Shown here in pieces: positions 12,922-23,858 of a stretch of DNA of 64,000 bases; within the stretch, counting starts at the first letter, position 1; every line of letters starts with the position of its first letter. Origin of the DNA: Tricholomella constricta. Taxonomy: Eukaryota; Basidiomycota; Agaricomycetes; Agaricales; Lyophyllaceae. The stretch is taken from NCBI GenBank assembly GCA_013368375.1, contig JAACJP010000044.1, forward strand, positions 124,001 through 188,000, read 5' to 3'. The translations under genes were made by a program, and so were the position numbers. The notes beneath the pieces are model-generated. The model ran no database searches and had not been told where the DNA came from. It saw only the letters and a program-made list of their open reading frames with translations.

Positions 12922-13586
12922 GATGACTTCGTGGGCGCGTGGTCGTGGAAGAGAGAGCGCGTCCGTCACAAACGTGAGTGAGCGTGACAAGCATTGTCAA
13001 CCATCATGATCTTGATCGATGATCCTTCGTTACAGAACGGAGGAACGACTGGTGGTGTCTGTCCAGGAGAGACTAATCCTTCGCCCAGCGTATGTTTTCA
13101 TTGAAAGCCTTTTCGAATGCACTCAAAGTGTTTCATCCCCTAACTTGGTCAAATTGACAACCCTTACCGCCCAAGAAGACGCTGTATTGTGTAGCAATGA
13201 AACGATGACAAGCTTGACAGGTCTTTGTGAAGAGATGCTGATCTGATCTACTATCAAGTCGATCGCGCGATGTTTTTTGAAGGATTCAGAAAAGTGCGAC
13301 TTGAATAGAATGTGCAGGTGGGAATCATGCCTCAGATCCGCTCAACTGTATCAAGGACATGAACCTCCTTCGGTGTATAGGTACATGGATCTCCGGTTAC
13401 GATAGAAATGGCGCCCGCCTTCAGCCACCTGTTGCTAATTTTTTTTTATCTCAATTCAAAAAGCCACAGCTGGAAAACATTTAAAGCCCAGAAAATTGTA
13501 GCAGGTCACCACCACCACCATCACACTCCTTCGCCCCTGCCTTTTGTTTTATCTACACTCTTTCTTTCGATAGCTGCGCTTTCGTC
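12922..13586. promoter_or_regulatory. Divergent promoter region of the 11.3-kb unknown gene and the first secreted protein
   Basis: 665 bp between two head-to-head starts. A CAC/CAT repeat tract at 13508-13530 and a pyrimidine-rich leader precede the ATG at 13587. No clear TATA box was seen on the plus side. Confidence 0.4.
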
Positions 13587-14236
13587 ATGGTCGCTGTTCT
13601 TCACATCCTTTCTGCCATTGCGCCCGTTTTGTTGACATCGCTGCATGGTACGTAAGCCCTCTCTTTTCTTTTCATCAAACAATTTTTTGACCCCATTTGT
13701 CATTTTACAAAGTACTTGCGAACGCTACACCGAACGACGCCCTTCACAATCTTCTAGTTCGCCAGGTCTCCCCAATTGACACAAGCTCAATACCCGAGGC
13801 ATGTAAGAAAGACTGCGACATCATACAAAACCTGACCGTATGTTTTCATCATCTTTCTCCGAGATATAATATCGACACCTGATCTCGCTACTCCTCAGAA
13901 ATGCACGGGAATCGAATGTTTGTGCACGGACTCCAACGTAGGCGGACTTGCGAAATGCCTCGACTGCGCTGTGGCGCAAGCGCCAGCTGGATCATCCGCT
14001 TCCAGTCTTAAAGCCGCACAGAGCGGTATTGACAGTATGTTTCCTTGGAAATACCTTCTTATCTGGACCTTGACGGTGTTCCAGGAATCGTCAGCAGTTG
14101 TAAATCAGCTGGAGCGCCCGTCAACTCCGTCACCATTACTGGCGATACCAAGAATAACGGCGCACTCCGATTTGGAGTCCTGAACGCGGGCACGTTCGCT
14201 ATTGTTGCTTTGGGAGCCACTCTCGCTCTGGCTTGA
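13587..14236 (+). CDS. Small secreted 8-cysteine protein, CFEM-like, GPI-type tail (copy 1)
   Basis: Four exons (13587-13647, 13713-13837, 13899-14034, 14085-14236) join in frame to 157 residues. The N-terminus is a signal peptide ('VLHILSAIAPVLLTSL'). The mature part has eight cysteines spaced C-x3-C-x8-C-x4-C-x-C-x10-C-x2-C-xn-C, which resembles the CFEM pattern of fungal surface proteins. The last 20 residues are hydrophobic after a small-residue stretch, as for a GPI-anchored protein. Role is probably at the cell surface or wall; heme/iron binding, known for some CFEM proteins, is not demonstrable here. The gene at 16366 is a paralog with the same first-exon length (61 nt), the same three intron sites and nearly the same cysteine spacing, so the pair arose by duplication of a whole gene. 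Confidence 0.82.
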
Positions 14237-16365
14237 TCTTATGGCTTGATCTTTTCAATGTCTTAGAAGTAGTAATTCGACTAATTGGTGGTTTCGGCTT
14301 CGCCATTCTACTGAAGACGTTCATGGAGGTCTTAGGTTAGCGTGGCGCACATGTGTTGTTCAACGCTCAGCTTGATACTCAGCTTAATTCGGCAATATCC
14401 AGGCCGCTTCCCAACGGACACCTCCGTCCCAGACCGTCACAGTATAACATCCAATTTATGCAGGATTTGATCTTATGGAGTATCTTGACCACAGGCAGCG
14501 ATCAAGTTCAGCGAGCTTCCACACACATCTACGAATGGCTGTTCCTGACGATCGAGCTTGCGTCGTTGAATCCGATTCCGATTCGTGCACATAACTACCG
14601 GTGCAAGCCACGCGTAGTAACCGACTGCAAGCCGGCTGCGCCGCAGTATGATGTTTAGCATACTTATACTTTGTCTCTAGCCTGTGGAGTTTGACCACCT
14701 TTATCCGAACGTGAACGATCTCCCGACGAAGCCATTTTCAAGGCTGACCTATGAGGTAGCAGAAGCCTCCGCGCCCCTGACGTGTTCGTAATTTATCTGA
14801 ATCGGCGTACCTTGTTGCGTATCTGAACTCCTGGTCCTTCCACTGGCTCAGCATAATCGTCTGGTCACTACAGTCTCAATATTGGCAGCACCGCCTGGTT
14901 GTCATCAGCGCACACGTCTCTTCTCGGACCGTCCCTTCCATGTCGCTTATAGGTTCTTACGATGCTCGATCGTGTTACACACATACTCCCTCGACGGCTA
15001 TCGAAATTCTTTCAGAAGCTCGTCATACCTTTGGAGTGGCGGAATTCTAGTGTCTCATGCAGTAACAGTGCCCGTGGTGAGTTTCGTTTCTCATTGAAAT
15101 GATAGAGAAGGGAGAATACTGCTGAGGTGATTTGTGGAGGCTGCCACCTTTGGGACGATCATTACGACGAAAGAGCTTTCTTCTCGCTCTCTCATCCTAT
15201 GATCATTTGTTAGATCCGAGTCTGCATACCATTCGCATGCGTAAAGGCGCTGTTTGACTCATCTTTCTGGGCACAACTTTCTCGATTCTTGATTCTTATC
15301 AGGCTCATGTTCTGACCTTATAACAGATCGACTGTCATCTGTGAAAAGGTCGGCTACCGGAGACTAGGTTCTGACATCCACTGTCACTGAGCGCTTGGAA
15401 ACTTCCATCATCCATCACGCGGTTACTTCTGGTTACTTCGCCTCAGCCTGTCTCAAACTCCGAAATTTTGAACGGCTGAACGCCTTCGTTACGACGTCTA
15501 CTCGCACGGTTCATCGAGCCAAATTTTCGATGACTTTTCGTCAGGCCTTCTCAAATTTAACGTCGCGCGCATCCTGCGGCAGCAATTTCATTGTACTGCA
15601 AGCAAACGCGCATGATACGCGGCTTTCGAACAAACAAGAAACTTGCTCCTTAAAGGCTCGGGGTTGGTGGACTTGAACTTGGGGTTTCAATTTCCTCCTG
15701 GCGACTTGGGGGGGCGCTTCACCGCGCCGCCGCTAAGCGAGCCGCCAAAAGCGGCAGATTTGATGGCAAACATCATTGTCGTCAGAGTGTCGTCTCGATC
15801 GTTAACGGGTAGGAACGTCATGTAGCATCGTCGGCGTTACCTTGAACTGGAGGCTGATTGGTGCCCATTATCACTCTAGTCTTAAAATTCATTGCTGACG
15901 ATAGCTTCTGCGTTCTTCTACGAATCGGACCACGACTGCATACCCATCCAGTGTCCACGACCTCAGCACCCGGACGACATCATACATTGGCCCGCGACGA
16001 CGGCTCATTCTGCCAAGAGTTGATGGTTTGTTGCATCATTACCTATGTTCCGACATACAACCTCCAGGCACCCTCCGTCCCGCATACCAGACCTTGTGCA
16101 ACTGACTTTTCCCTCCCGCGCCTAACGATCGATTATGAAGAGGAGTAGATTGGCACCGGTAACGATGGAGCACTCTGGATACTGCCTGCTTGCCGTTCAT
16201 ACTCTCACTACGATTGGACTAGGGTCAAACACACAGTTCGTATATATAAGTCGATTCTGGCTGATCGCCAGTTTATTTCTTCTTCATACTTTAGTTTTTC
16301 GCGCAGCATTTTCAATCCCGCCCGCGAACCTCTCATTTCTATTTCAACCCTTCGTCCAGTGCAAC
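14237..16365. other. Intergenic region between the two secreted paralogs
   Basis: About 2.1 kb. Several short frames occur (for example near 14350-14660 and 15400-15830) but none shows codon-like composition, splice support or a recognised domain. No third paralog copy was found. Confidence 0.5.
16241..16250 (+). promoter_or_regulatory. TATA-like box of secreted protein copy 2
   Basis: TATATATAAG sits 116 bp upstream of the ATG at 16366 and is followed by a pyrimidine-rich stretch. This is the arrangement expected of a strongly regulated fungal promoter with a short 5' leader. No equivalent box is obvious in front of copy 1. Confidence 0.5.
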
Positions 16366-17025
16366 ATGGTCGCCATCCTTCGGATTCTTTTTACGACTGC
16401 CGCCGTCCTGTTTGCGTCTCTTCCCGGTATGCACCACCGCCTTTCATTTCGATTTACACGTACCCAAGTTCTTTTTACTAGTTCTTGCGAATCCGGCACC
16501 GGCGATAGTCCCTGCATCGCTTGAAGCGATTCATAAATTGACAAAACGTCAATCCTCGGCAACTACCCCGAAAGTAGACCTCAACAAGCTTCCCGAGGAG
16601 TGTAAACCAGTTTGCAAAGAGACGAATGATAAATTCTCTGTGCGTCGTCTACTTTACCGACTCGGAGGTGTTTCTCGATTGACATACAGTAAGTAGGGTT
16701 GCACGACGGATCAATGTATTTGCAAAGACCCAATCTTGGAATCATTTGGAGCATGCATGACCTGCTCTAGCTCACACCCCAATGCGTTGATGGATCAGAA
16801 GACTGCGCAAAATGGCATAGATCGTGCGTCGTTCATTATTCTGCCGTACAATCCTATAATACTAATCATTTCGATGCAGTGTTGACGGGCCTTTGCAACA
16901 AAGAAGGGTTCAAAGTGAAGTCAGTGAAAATTGGTTCAGGCTCTAACAACGGCGCAGCCTGGGGATCTCCGAGCATTGGAGCGCTAGCTATGGTAGCATT
17001 GGGTGCTGTACTTGCTCAAGCCTGA
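16366..17025 (+). CDS. Small secreted 8-cysteine protein, CFEM-like, GPI-type tail (copy 2)
   Basis: Four exons (16366-16426, 16482-16639, 16697-16823, 16880-17025) give 163 residues. Signal peptide 'ILRILFTTAAVLFASLPVLA' is followed by a possible KR processing site ('LTKRQSS'). Eight cysteines follow as C-x3-C-x9-C-x4-C-x-C-x10-C-x2-C-xn-C, and the protein ends in a hydrophobic tail after an Asn/Gly/Ser stretch, suggesting GPI anchoring. It is the paralog of the protein at 13587: intron positions match although sequence identity outside the cysteines is modest, so the duplication is not recent. Intron 2 uses the acceptor at 16695-16696; the earlier CAG at 16686-16688 would bring in a stop. 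Confidence 0.82.
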
Positions 17026-17057
17026 CAGTGGTATGTCATACCTGATCAATACATTTG

Positions 17058-17531
17058 GGTGTTGTCCTCGGCGGACACCGTTGGATCACTGTGTACTTAC
17101 TATGTTTAAGTACTGAGTTCGTTTCTCAACGATTTTTCTGGTTCTGTCATTTCTTTCTGAACTATTCCAAGTTAACTGCAGATCTCTTGGAACTTTGGAT
17201 TCCTTCATGTCAGGAGGTCTTCAATCATGACATGGAAATTGAAGGCCTATTTGATTTTCATTCTAGTCCTGAATCCATAGCTTTCTGATTTACTACATTT
17301 GTTATTTGTGTTGCTACTGTCATACTCTTGTCTATCTTGCCAATATTACAGTGCTCTGTCGGAATGGATGAGCCGAGTTGCGGCGGCTCGTGGTCATGGC
17401 GGCCCAATATTTGCTTCCGAGGTGTTGTCCGACGCCGTCAGATCACTGCGTACTTACGACGTTTAAGTACTGATTCGTTTCTCAACAATTTTTCTGCTTC
17501 TTCTTTATATACTACTCTCAATCAACTGCAG
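17058..17531 (+). repeat. Diverged direct repeat, two copies of about 115 bp
   Basis: 17058-17181 and 17421-17531 share a run of matching blocks: GGTGTTGTCC, GATCACTG, GTACTTAC, GTTTAAGTACTG, TTCGTTTCTCAAC, ATTTTTCTG and finally AACTGCAG. Substitutions and small indels separate the blocks. Both copies lie just downstream of secreted protein copy 2, so this may be a duplicated 3' region (the remnant of a further gene copy) or a transposon relic. Confidence 0.7.
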
Positions 17532-17738
17532 AATCCAGATCTCTGTTATCCAATTACTCCAATACTTGCTTTCATCTTGGCTATCCGAAAACACAGGCTG
17601 CGCTGGCAATTCTCAACCCAAACCTTGCCGTAATACTTGGAGATTTTGACGTCCGAACAGGTGACTTTTTCTTATGAATAGTTCTGCACAGTATCTGAGC
17701 GAGCGAAAACAACTTTCGAGCAGGTTCCGTTAGTTTCC

Positions 17739-19885
17739 ATGAAGGAGGACCTGAGCGAAACGGTATGTTTTGTTCTTTTTCAAGTTTTGACTCGCCGGGA
17801 CGTTGCACTTTTCTTTTTACTGATATTCTTCCACTGCTTAGAAAATTGTTGTCAAGGCTCTTCCTAAGACTGAAGATATCAAAGACATTAAGCCTAAAGG
17901 GACTCTTAATGGATCTTTAGTCATCAAGGAAGACGATGCGCACAAGGTCGAGGACAACTTGAAGGTGGACGGTGACAATCTTCGGGTGAGTTAAACTGTT
18001 AGCTTTTTTCTTTATTGAAAGCCTGATCCTATAATCGAAGTCTTCACCGGGTGCCCAGCTCATGTTCGGAATGTTCAAGGCCGAACCCTGCACCGCCGAT
18101 GCTACGAACATCAAAGTAGAGAAGGTGCACTTCCTCCTCCGAAGAAATCCAAACGTACATTTTTATTGACATCCAATCATGTTCAGCTAGAGCGCGACGA
18201 AGTGAAAAACTTAAGCCATGAAGGGTCTATACCTGCGGAGGTCATAGACGATCCTATGCCTGCGGATATCATAGACGATCCTCAGGCTATACCTGCGGAT
18301 ACCATGGACGATCCTATACCCGAGGGTATCCTGAACGATCCTTTACCTGCGGTTATTATAGACGATGCTATAATCGAAGGCTTAGACGTTCAAGCCGATG
18401 TGCACGACTTGGATAGTGTTGACGCACCTTCTCCCACTCACGAAGGCGAACGCGCATATACTCCTGTTCGGGAAGATACTCCCTCAGTGAGTTGTTTAAT
18501 GGGCATCAGCGCATCTTTGAAAATTGAACTATCTAATCAAGGCATTACTCAACGACGATATCATAACACCAATCTCGTCTCCGAGGCAAACTCCGGTCGC
18601 GGATGCCATCGACGAATCCACGGAAGTAAGGCAGCCGAAACGCCGTCGGGTATATATGGAAGCCGTTGAAGTGCTCGATCTCGAAGCTGTTTACAGCCAG
18701 CCAGTGACGTTCCGTCCAAGCGAAGAAACGATCAAGATGCTTAATGAGAAGATGAAGAAATTGGAAAATGTTTTGCTCTTTATATTGCCCTCGAGATCAT
18801 GTCACCTCTGACCACGCAATAATTCCAGCCTAATGTCAAGAAAAAAGAGGGTCGAGGGCTTAGTATGGACACCGTTCGCGATCGTTTACTCCCAATAGGA
18901 CTCGATCCATACCCAATATCATTGGAAAGGTCAATTCAGGACGTCACCATAACAAGGAAATTCTTATCAGCACATTACGGAGGGAATACACAGGCCACCT
19001 TCCCAACCATTCGCCGGGCTCTACTCAACGAGCACGGCCTGGACGATTTTATGTATCCTAACCTCGATTTCAATCCACACGCACCTGAAATGCCGGGTGC
19101 GCCAGGGCTCTTTTTCGCTGCAGATGGCGAGGCTGCCCATGATTGGCCAGAAATCGAGAGGGTCATTACACGCATTCGTCAAGGTATATGGCAATACCAA
19201 GGGCAGTACAAGATGACACCCGCCCCGTCACTCACTAAGGCGGAATGGGCTTGCCAGAAGTCCAAGGTATGCTTCGTCGCTCCCATCAAATCATAGCGCC
19301 TTGGGCTCATGAGGTGGAAGGTTCGCGATACTTGGGCGCGTAAAATCAACGAAAAGGGCTGGGGCAGAGTCGTTCGAGCACGCATTCATCTCCGGAAAAC
19401 ACTTGGCCGGCCATTTACGAAAACAGAATTCGAGAAAGCCATGGCGAGCAGTCGTGAATACAAAGAGATCGTTCCAGCCGAAATCGCTCAAGCCTTATTA
19501 CGCGGTGACGAGGTTTGTTCTTAGTTGTCAAGGAAGGAAGGTTGGGTTTCTAATCACCTGCAATCAACAGTCCATTGCCGTCTGGACCATGAAATGCGTG
19601 GGCTATGACATTGATTTTCAGCGAAATCTCGCAGACAAGTTCCCTACCTGGGTCCCACCGCCTCCTAAGAAGAAGAAGGAAAATTCCGGGAAAACACGCA
19701 AGAAGACCGTCAAAAAGGAGACGAAAGAGGTCAAGATTGGAAAGAAACGGAAACGTGCGGACTTGGATGTCGAGAGCGAGTCGGAGCCTGAGGATAGTGA
19801 CGAAGATGTCGATGATTCAGAAGAGGAGGAAGAGCTGATGTATCGACCTCGGGGCACACGGTCGCGCCCCATTGTGTTGATGTAG
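17739..19885 (+). CDS. DUF6697-like protein (agaricomycete family of unknown function)
   Basis: Several exons from the ATG at 17739 to the stop at 19885. The N-terminal third is Lys/Asp-rich with an imperfect tandem repeat (separate entry). The central and C-terminal part (18830-19650) matches my memory of the DUF6697 domain of mushroom proteins: 'FLSAHYGGNTQATFPTI', 'DFMYPNLDFNPHAPEMPG', 'APGLFF', 'YQGQYKMTPAPSLTKAEW', 'GWGRVVRARIHLRK' and 'VWTMKCVGYDIDFQRNL'. The tail is a Lys-rich block followed by a Glu/Asp block ('ESESEPEDSDED'), and there are further basic clusters ('RQPKRRR'), so nuclear location is likely. The exon junction at 19266 uses the acceptor before 'VRDTWARK' (54-nt intron). 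Function unknown. The family name is from memory; the start is less certain because a short exon could precede 17739. Confidence 0.75.
18232..18369 (+). repeat. Five degenerate 8-11 residue repeats inside the DUF6697-like gene
   Basis: The encoded units are PAEVIDDP, MPADIIDDP, QAIPADTMDDP, IPEGILNDP and LPAVIIDDA, each made of a proline, a hydrophobic pair and D/N-D. The DNA repeats too (GACGATCCT recurs), which points to expansion by slippage. Copy number is likely variable between strains. Confidence 0.8.
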
Positions 19886-20206
19886 AAAGGTCTTTTTGCT
19901 TCTGGCCTTTGTGGCGATATTTCTTTCTTGCATTCGAATTCTTGCTCCCATCACCTACAATTCATACATACTAGTACCCTATCCGCTTTTCTGTGGTTGG
20001 CCTGATGGTGTCGTCGGTGCTATCTCATTCGCGAATGCTTTTAATCATAATAATGAACGAAATGATAATATGTACATACCAATGATAAATTTTACTGCGC
20101 ATTGAACAACCACCCAGCACACCTCATGAGGAGAGCGCTGGAGCCTGAGGCTGGGATGCGATAAGATTTCAAGATCAAACAACTATCAACACACCCCGAT
20201 TTGCGA
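19886..20206. other. Intergenic region upstream of the CTU1 fragment
   Basis: AT-rich 3' flank of the DUF6697-like gene. No coding or structural feature recognised. Confidence 0.5.
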
Positions 20207-20354
20207 GATTATTCAAGGAATTTCTTGCGCTGTAACATCCAAACAATCATGGCTCCTCGAACATGCGCACTCTGTGAGAACGCAAAAGCTATGCTTAAAC
20301 GCCCGAAGACTGGTCAGCAAATATGTCGGGAATGCTTCTTCTATGTTTTCGAGA
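20207..20354 (+). pseudogene. Truncated duplicate of the CTU1/NCS6 5' end
   Basis: From 20249 to 20354 the sequence matches the start of the intact CTU1 gene (23859-23964) with four differences in 106 bases, all at third codon positions and all synonymous. The shared protein begins '[16 protein letters not shown]' and ends in 'CFFYVFE'. Homology extends about 40 bp upstream with small indels. At 20355 it stops abruptly and an unrelated proline/serine-rich frame runs on to a stop at 20530, giving a chimeric 93-residue frame. Only the first zinc-ribbon cysteines are retained, with no PP-loop, so it cannot act as a thiolase. The Crinkler-like gene and the MITE lie between this fragment and the intact gene. 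Confidence 0.88.
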
Positions 20355-20657
20355 ACGTGCCCCTGGCCCCTCCAGTACCCCCAGCAGGCACGCTGAGTGC
20401 ACTCTCACCAACGTCGGACGGTGCTTGTCATGCTCGCCGTCCTCGAGCCCTGGACTCCACCTCTGAACTCACCCCCAGAACGCACGCTTCTTTATTTTTA
20501 TCCTATCCGTATGTTTATCAACTCGGATGAATTCGGTGACATTAATGTATCCCTTGCTAACTGGCATTTTATCATTATGGCATCAACAAGAACAGTTTCA
20601 CCAGTACTAGGGATTAGCTGATGAAAGTAAAATGGGGACAGGGAGAAGAAAGAATGT

Positions 20658-23130
20658 CTATGTATAGAGCGGTTCGTAGTTTGCAACTTGCATCACATAC
20701 ATTCCCAGTTTGTTACGCCAAGCGACAGGCGATTTAATCTTCACTTCATGTCCAGCTGGAATGACTGCAATGTACCGTATTGCCATCGCCTTCAAGTTTC
20801 GGTGTTTACCAAGGGCAACAATATAGTTGAGGCCCTTCGCATTCAAGTCGTGCTCGCGCCCTTTGGTCGCCTGGAAGACAGTGAAGAGCCCGATAGAATC
20901 CTGGGCATAGTGTGGAGATGCATGAAACTGAGCTCCAGAAATGCTAAAGTCGTTACACTCACCAAGTTTAGTAATTCATCCGTTGAAAGCAGAGTCGCAT
21001 CGGCAGGTTTCAAGACAGGATCGCTGTACCTCGATGGAGAAATGACCTCGAAAGTAAATGAATCATATGTAGCGTGTGTTGGATCGATGGGCACGTAGTA
21101 ACGAGAAGGCTCGAGGTCCAACATGCGATCATTTGCAGTGAAAGGCACATACTCCATACGCTGTGACTCCCATCGGCCTGGGCCAACCTTCGAAGCCACA
21201 TAGGTGTCGTTGATGGCATCTTTGCGATTATTCACAACAATGGCCATGTGGTCGAGAGGGACATTGATACCCTTCTCCAGCAGCTCATGGATTTGTACTT
21301 CGTATATCCATCTTGCAGTTGGGCTTGATACTTTACGCTTGGAAAGGATGTGAAAGAGCTCTTTTGCTTTGCGATTGAGTTGCGCCCCGTGTTGCTGCCA
21401 TAATAATCGCATAACTGTGCGCCTGATAACATTTCCTTTGGGGTGTAACCTCTCGTCATCTGCAGGTTCAATGAGCACAACCATGTAAGACTCAGCGTCA
21501 GATTGAGGAGTGAAGTCGGCCGAGGCAATGATACGTTCGATCGTATCCCACTGCAACCTTTTGATAGTCCGCTCTAATTTGTTCCTATACTCCGTCATCT
21601 CCTTGGCGGAAGCGCATGCTTCATAACAGTTGTGGGCAGATGGACCGTATTTGACGTAAAACTCGCGTATGTCATCTTCCTTGGCTACCGTTCGTTGAAG
21701 TGAATTCCCTTCACACAATACATGTGAGATCATAAGCTGTCACTAAAGAAATATATGTACACACCTTCCAATAATTCCTCCATTGAAAACGGCTTAGAGT
21801 AAAAATGATGTGACCTTCCTTGTCCAGCCCCACCTATTTTCACGAGGAGATGCAGCTTGCACTACGAGGAAAGGTGATCCCTTGCCCAATATCACACGGG
21901 CGGGGCTTTCAACTGTCCAGTTTGAATCGACGAGGGCCCAATGAGAATCCTTCTTTGAGATGCCCGGTATTGCTGCCCAATCCATCAAACTCTCCAGGGC
22001 GCAAACACCGCTCTTGTCAAAGAACCATACAACCTCTGGCTCGTCTTGGAACAAAGTTGGTAAACCCTGGGCAAGACGCTTCGAAAGCAAATAGTACAGA
22101 GAGAGGCTTTTGCCTGAAACATGATAATGTTTCAGTGTGGTGGTGAAGGGATGGACGAGAATGATGCGCACCAATTCCGGTCTGACCAATGACAATCAAG
22201 TTGCGTACGCCATCTGCAGACACTGCTTCCACATGGTCCCAGGTCAAATCCCATTCGTCCCTTATTAATAAACCCTTTATGTCCAGTCGAAAGGCGTCGT
22301 GTATCTTCATCACCTTGAACTTCAGATCCCTACTGTCAAGTTGAATTGTATGAGTTTCAGTGTGTTCAACATTGAAATGATCCATCCCTTTCCCCCAAAG
22401 CGTTTCCCAAAAATCACTCCAATCGGCGAGCACTGTCAATGAACAGAGCCTTTAATTAGTGGATGTGGAGAGAAACTGATATATCATCCTACTTGATGCA
22501 TTCTGATCTGAAACCGAACTGCCCAAACGAATTCGTTTTGGAGGGCGTGAATCTGCAGTAGCAAGACAGTTGGTCAATGTAACACATTAGATAACGACCA
22601 TTCATTGAGAACCAAATTACTGACCGTCAGTTTCATCCCTCCCCTCGTCAGAGAACTTGCCGTGTTTGGACGAAGACGGAGTGACTGTGGCTATGGATAT
22701 GACAAACCAGTCAGATCAGCGATACTCGATACCATTGGCCACTCGGACTCACTACCAGCCGGACGTGGTAAGATGACACTGAGAATACCTTGATCAGGCT
22801 CCTCTTTCCAGATGGTTGAGATGCCCATGAAGGCCGTCAACCGCAGACCGTTTTCGAGTTTGATAAGACGACTAGAATCATCATTGAAACTTGCCGCGGG
22901 TATATCAAACTTCCATAGGATCAGACTTGTGCACAGGTTCCATGTCAATACAATTTACCCACCTTATGAGGCTCTAACTCGTCGGCGTCGATGTTTTGAA
23001 ATGATGGCTTCTCCTGAAGTATCGCTTTCCTCAGCTCAACAACAGTGTCCGTGCGTTTAACCCTGACTGCGAAGACGCGGTTGATTACATCCCCTTGGAC
23101 CCAGCACAACAGCCTGATTTCGTCGGGCAT
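20658..23130 (-). CDS. Crinkler-RHS type protein: CRN header, P-loop NTPase, REase-like C-terminus; apparent frameshift
   Basis: Exons run from the ATG at 23130 to the stop at 20658. Residues 1-105 form the Crinkler N-terminal ubiquitin-like header ('LLCWVQGDVINRVFAVRVKR', later 'LENGLRLTAFMGISTIWKE'). A linker with a basic nuclear-type motif ('RPPKRIRLG') follows. The NTPase has a Walker A 'VIGQTGIGKSLSLYYLLSKR', whose codons are split by an intron near 22140-22195. The C-terminal part (20658-21720) contains 'YGPSAHNCYEA', 'TYDSFTFEV' and 'LFTVFQATKGREHDL', matching the restriction-endonuclease-like domain of Crinkler-RHS proteins. Between 'RENRWGWTRK' and 'HHFYSKPFSMEELLEG' (around 21808-21825) the frame shifts by one base and I found no intron that repairs it. 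The gene is therefore a recent pseudogene or carries a sequence error. Family members are suggested to act in inter-organismal or genomic conflict. Confidence 0.8.
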
Positions 23131-23265
23131 CTTGGTCGGGGTCGATATCGCGGAATTGAAGGCCTCTAGAGTGAGTCGAGGAAGAGGTGATGGTGAGAGC
23201 AGTGGAGATCAATTAGGCCTAGTGCTTCCGGCGATGTCGAAGTAAGAAGAGGGAGTAACTGGCAT

Positions 23266-23664
23266 TAGCCCTACTCAATTGCATTTTATTTCGCCATTTT
23301 ATTTTTGTGAAACGTGAACCACATGAGCCACTGATGTGCCAAGTGCCGCACTGAGAGCCATCGCGGAGTTCTGGGTTTGAACAGCCTGAGCGCGGGATGT
23401 TCTCCAGGTAGCTGACCAGCCCCAGCCATCTCTAGATGCCCAAATTAGAGAGGGTTTGATAGTTCATGGAAGTACCAGCCAAAATTAGCCCTTTTGACGT
23501 GCCACAGAGAGCCAACTTCGCGCTTTTCCTTGCAACTTGTCGCCGTCTTTCCCTGTGGTAATCAGGCTCCGACGAATGGCAAACCGCGCCGCCCTTGGCA
23601 TCAGGTTGCCCACATGGCCTCAGAAAAATAAAATGGCGAAATAAAATGCAATTGAGTAGGGCTA
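23266..23664. mobile_element. 399-bp MITE with perfect 41-bp terminal inverted repeats
   Basis: 23266-23306 and 23624-23664 are exact reverse complements over 41 bp, beginning TAGCCCTACTCAATTGC. The element has no coding capacity, so it is non-autonomous. If the outer TA is counted as target-site duplication, the repeats begin GCCCTACTC, which would fit a Tc1/mariner-type TA insertion; this superfamily call is only an inference. The element lies in the 728-bp divergent promoter between the Crinkler-like gene (start 23130) and CTU1 (start 23859). Perfect repeats indicate recent insertion. No second copy and no transposase were found in the window. Confidence 0.9.
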
Positions 23665-23858
23665 TTAGGAGGAAAGATGAGATGAGATGATTTGTATTCC
23701 CGACTACGTTACATCAGCAACTCAGGTAAGTAATACCTCGCCGGGAGCAATATAGGAATCGTTCCAGTCAGATTATGTCAGCCACCGGCTTGGTGATCAG
23801 TATCAGACTGAGATACCCGATTGTTCAAGGAATTTCTTGCCGTAACATCCACAAAGTC

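Noticed and set aside
20397..20621. Plus-strand frame after the CTU1 fragment
   Set aside because: Begins in the unrelated sequence after the truncation point, overlaps another frame and resembles no protein.
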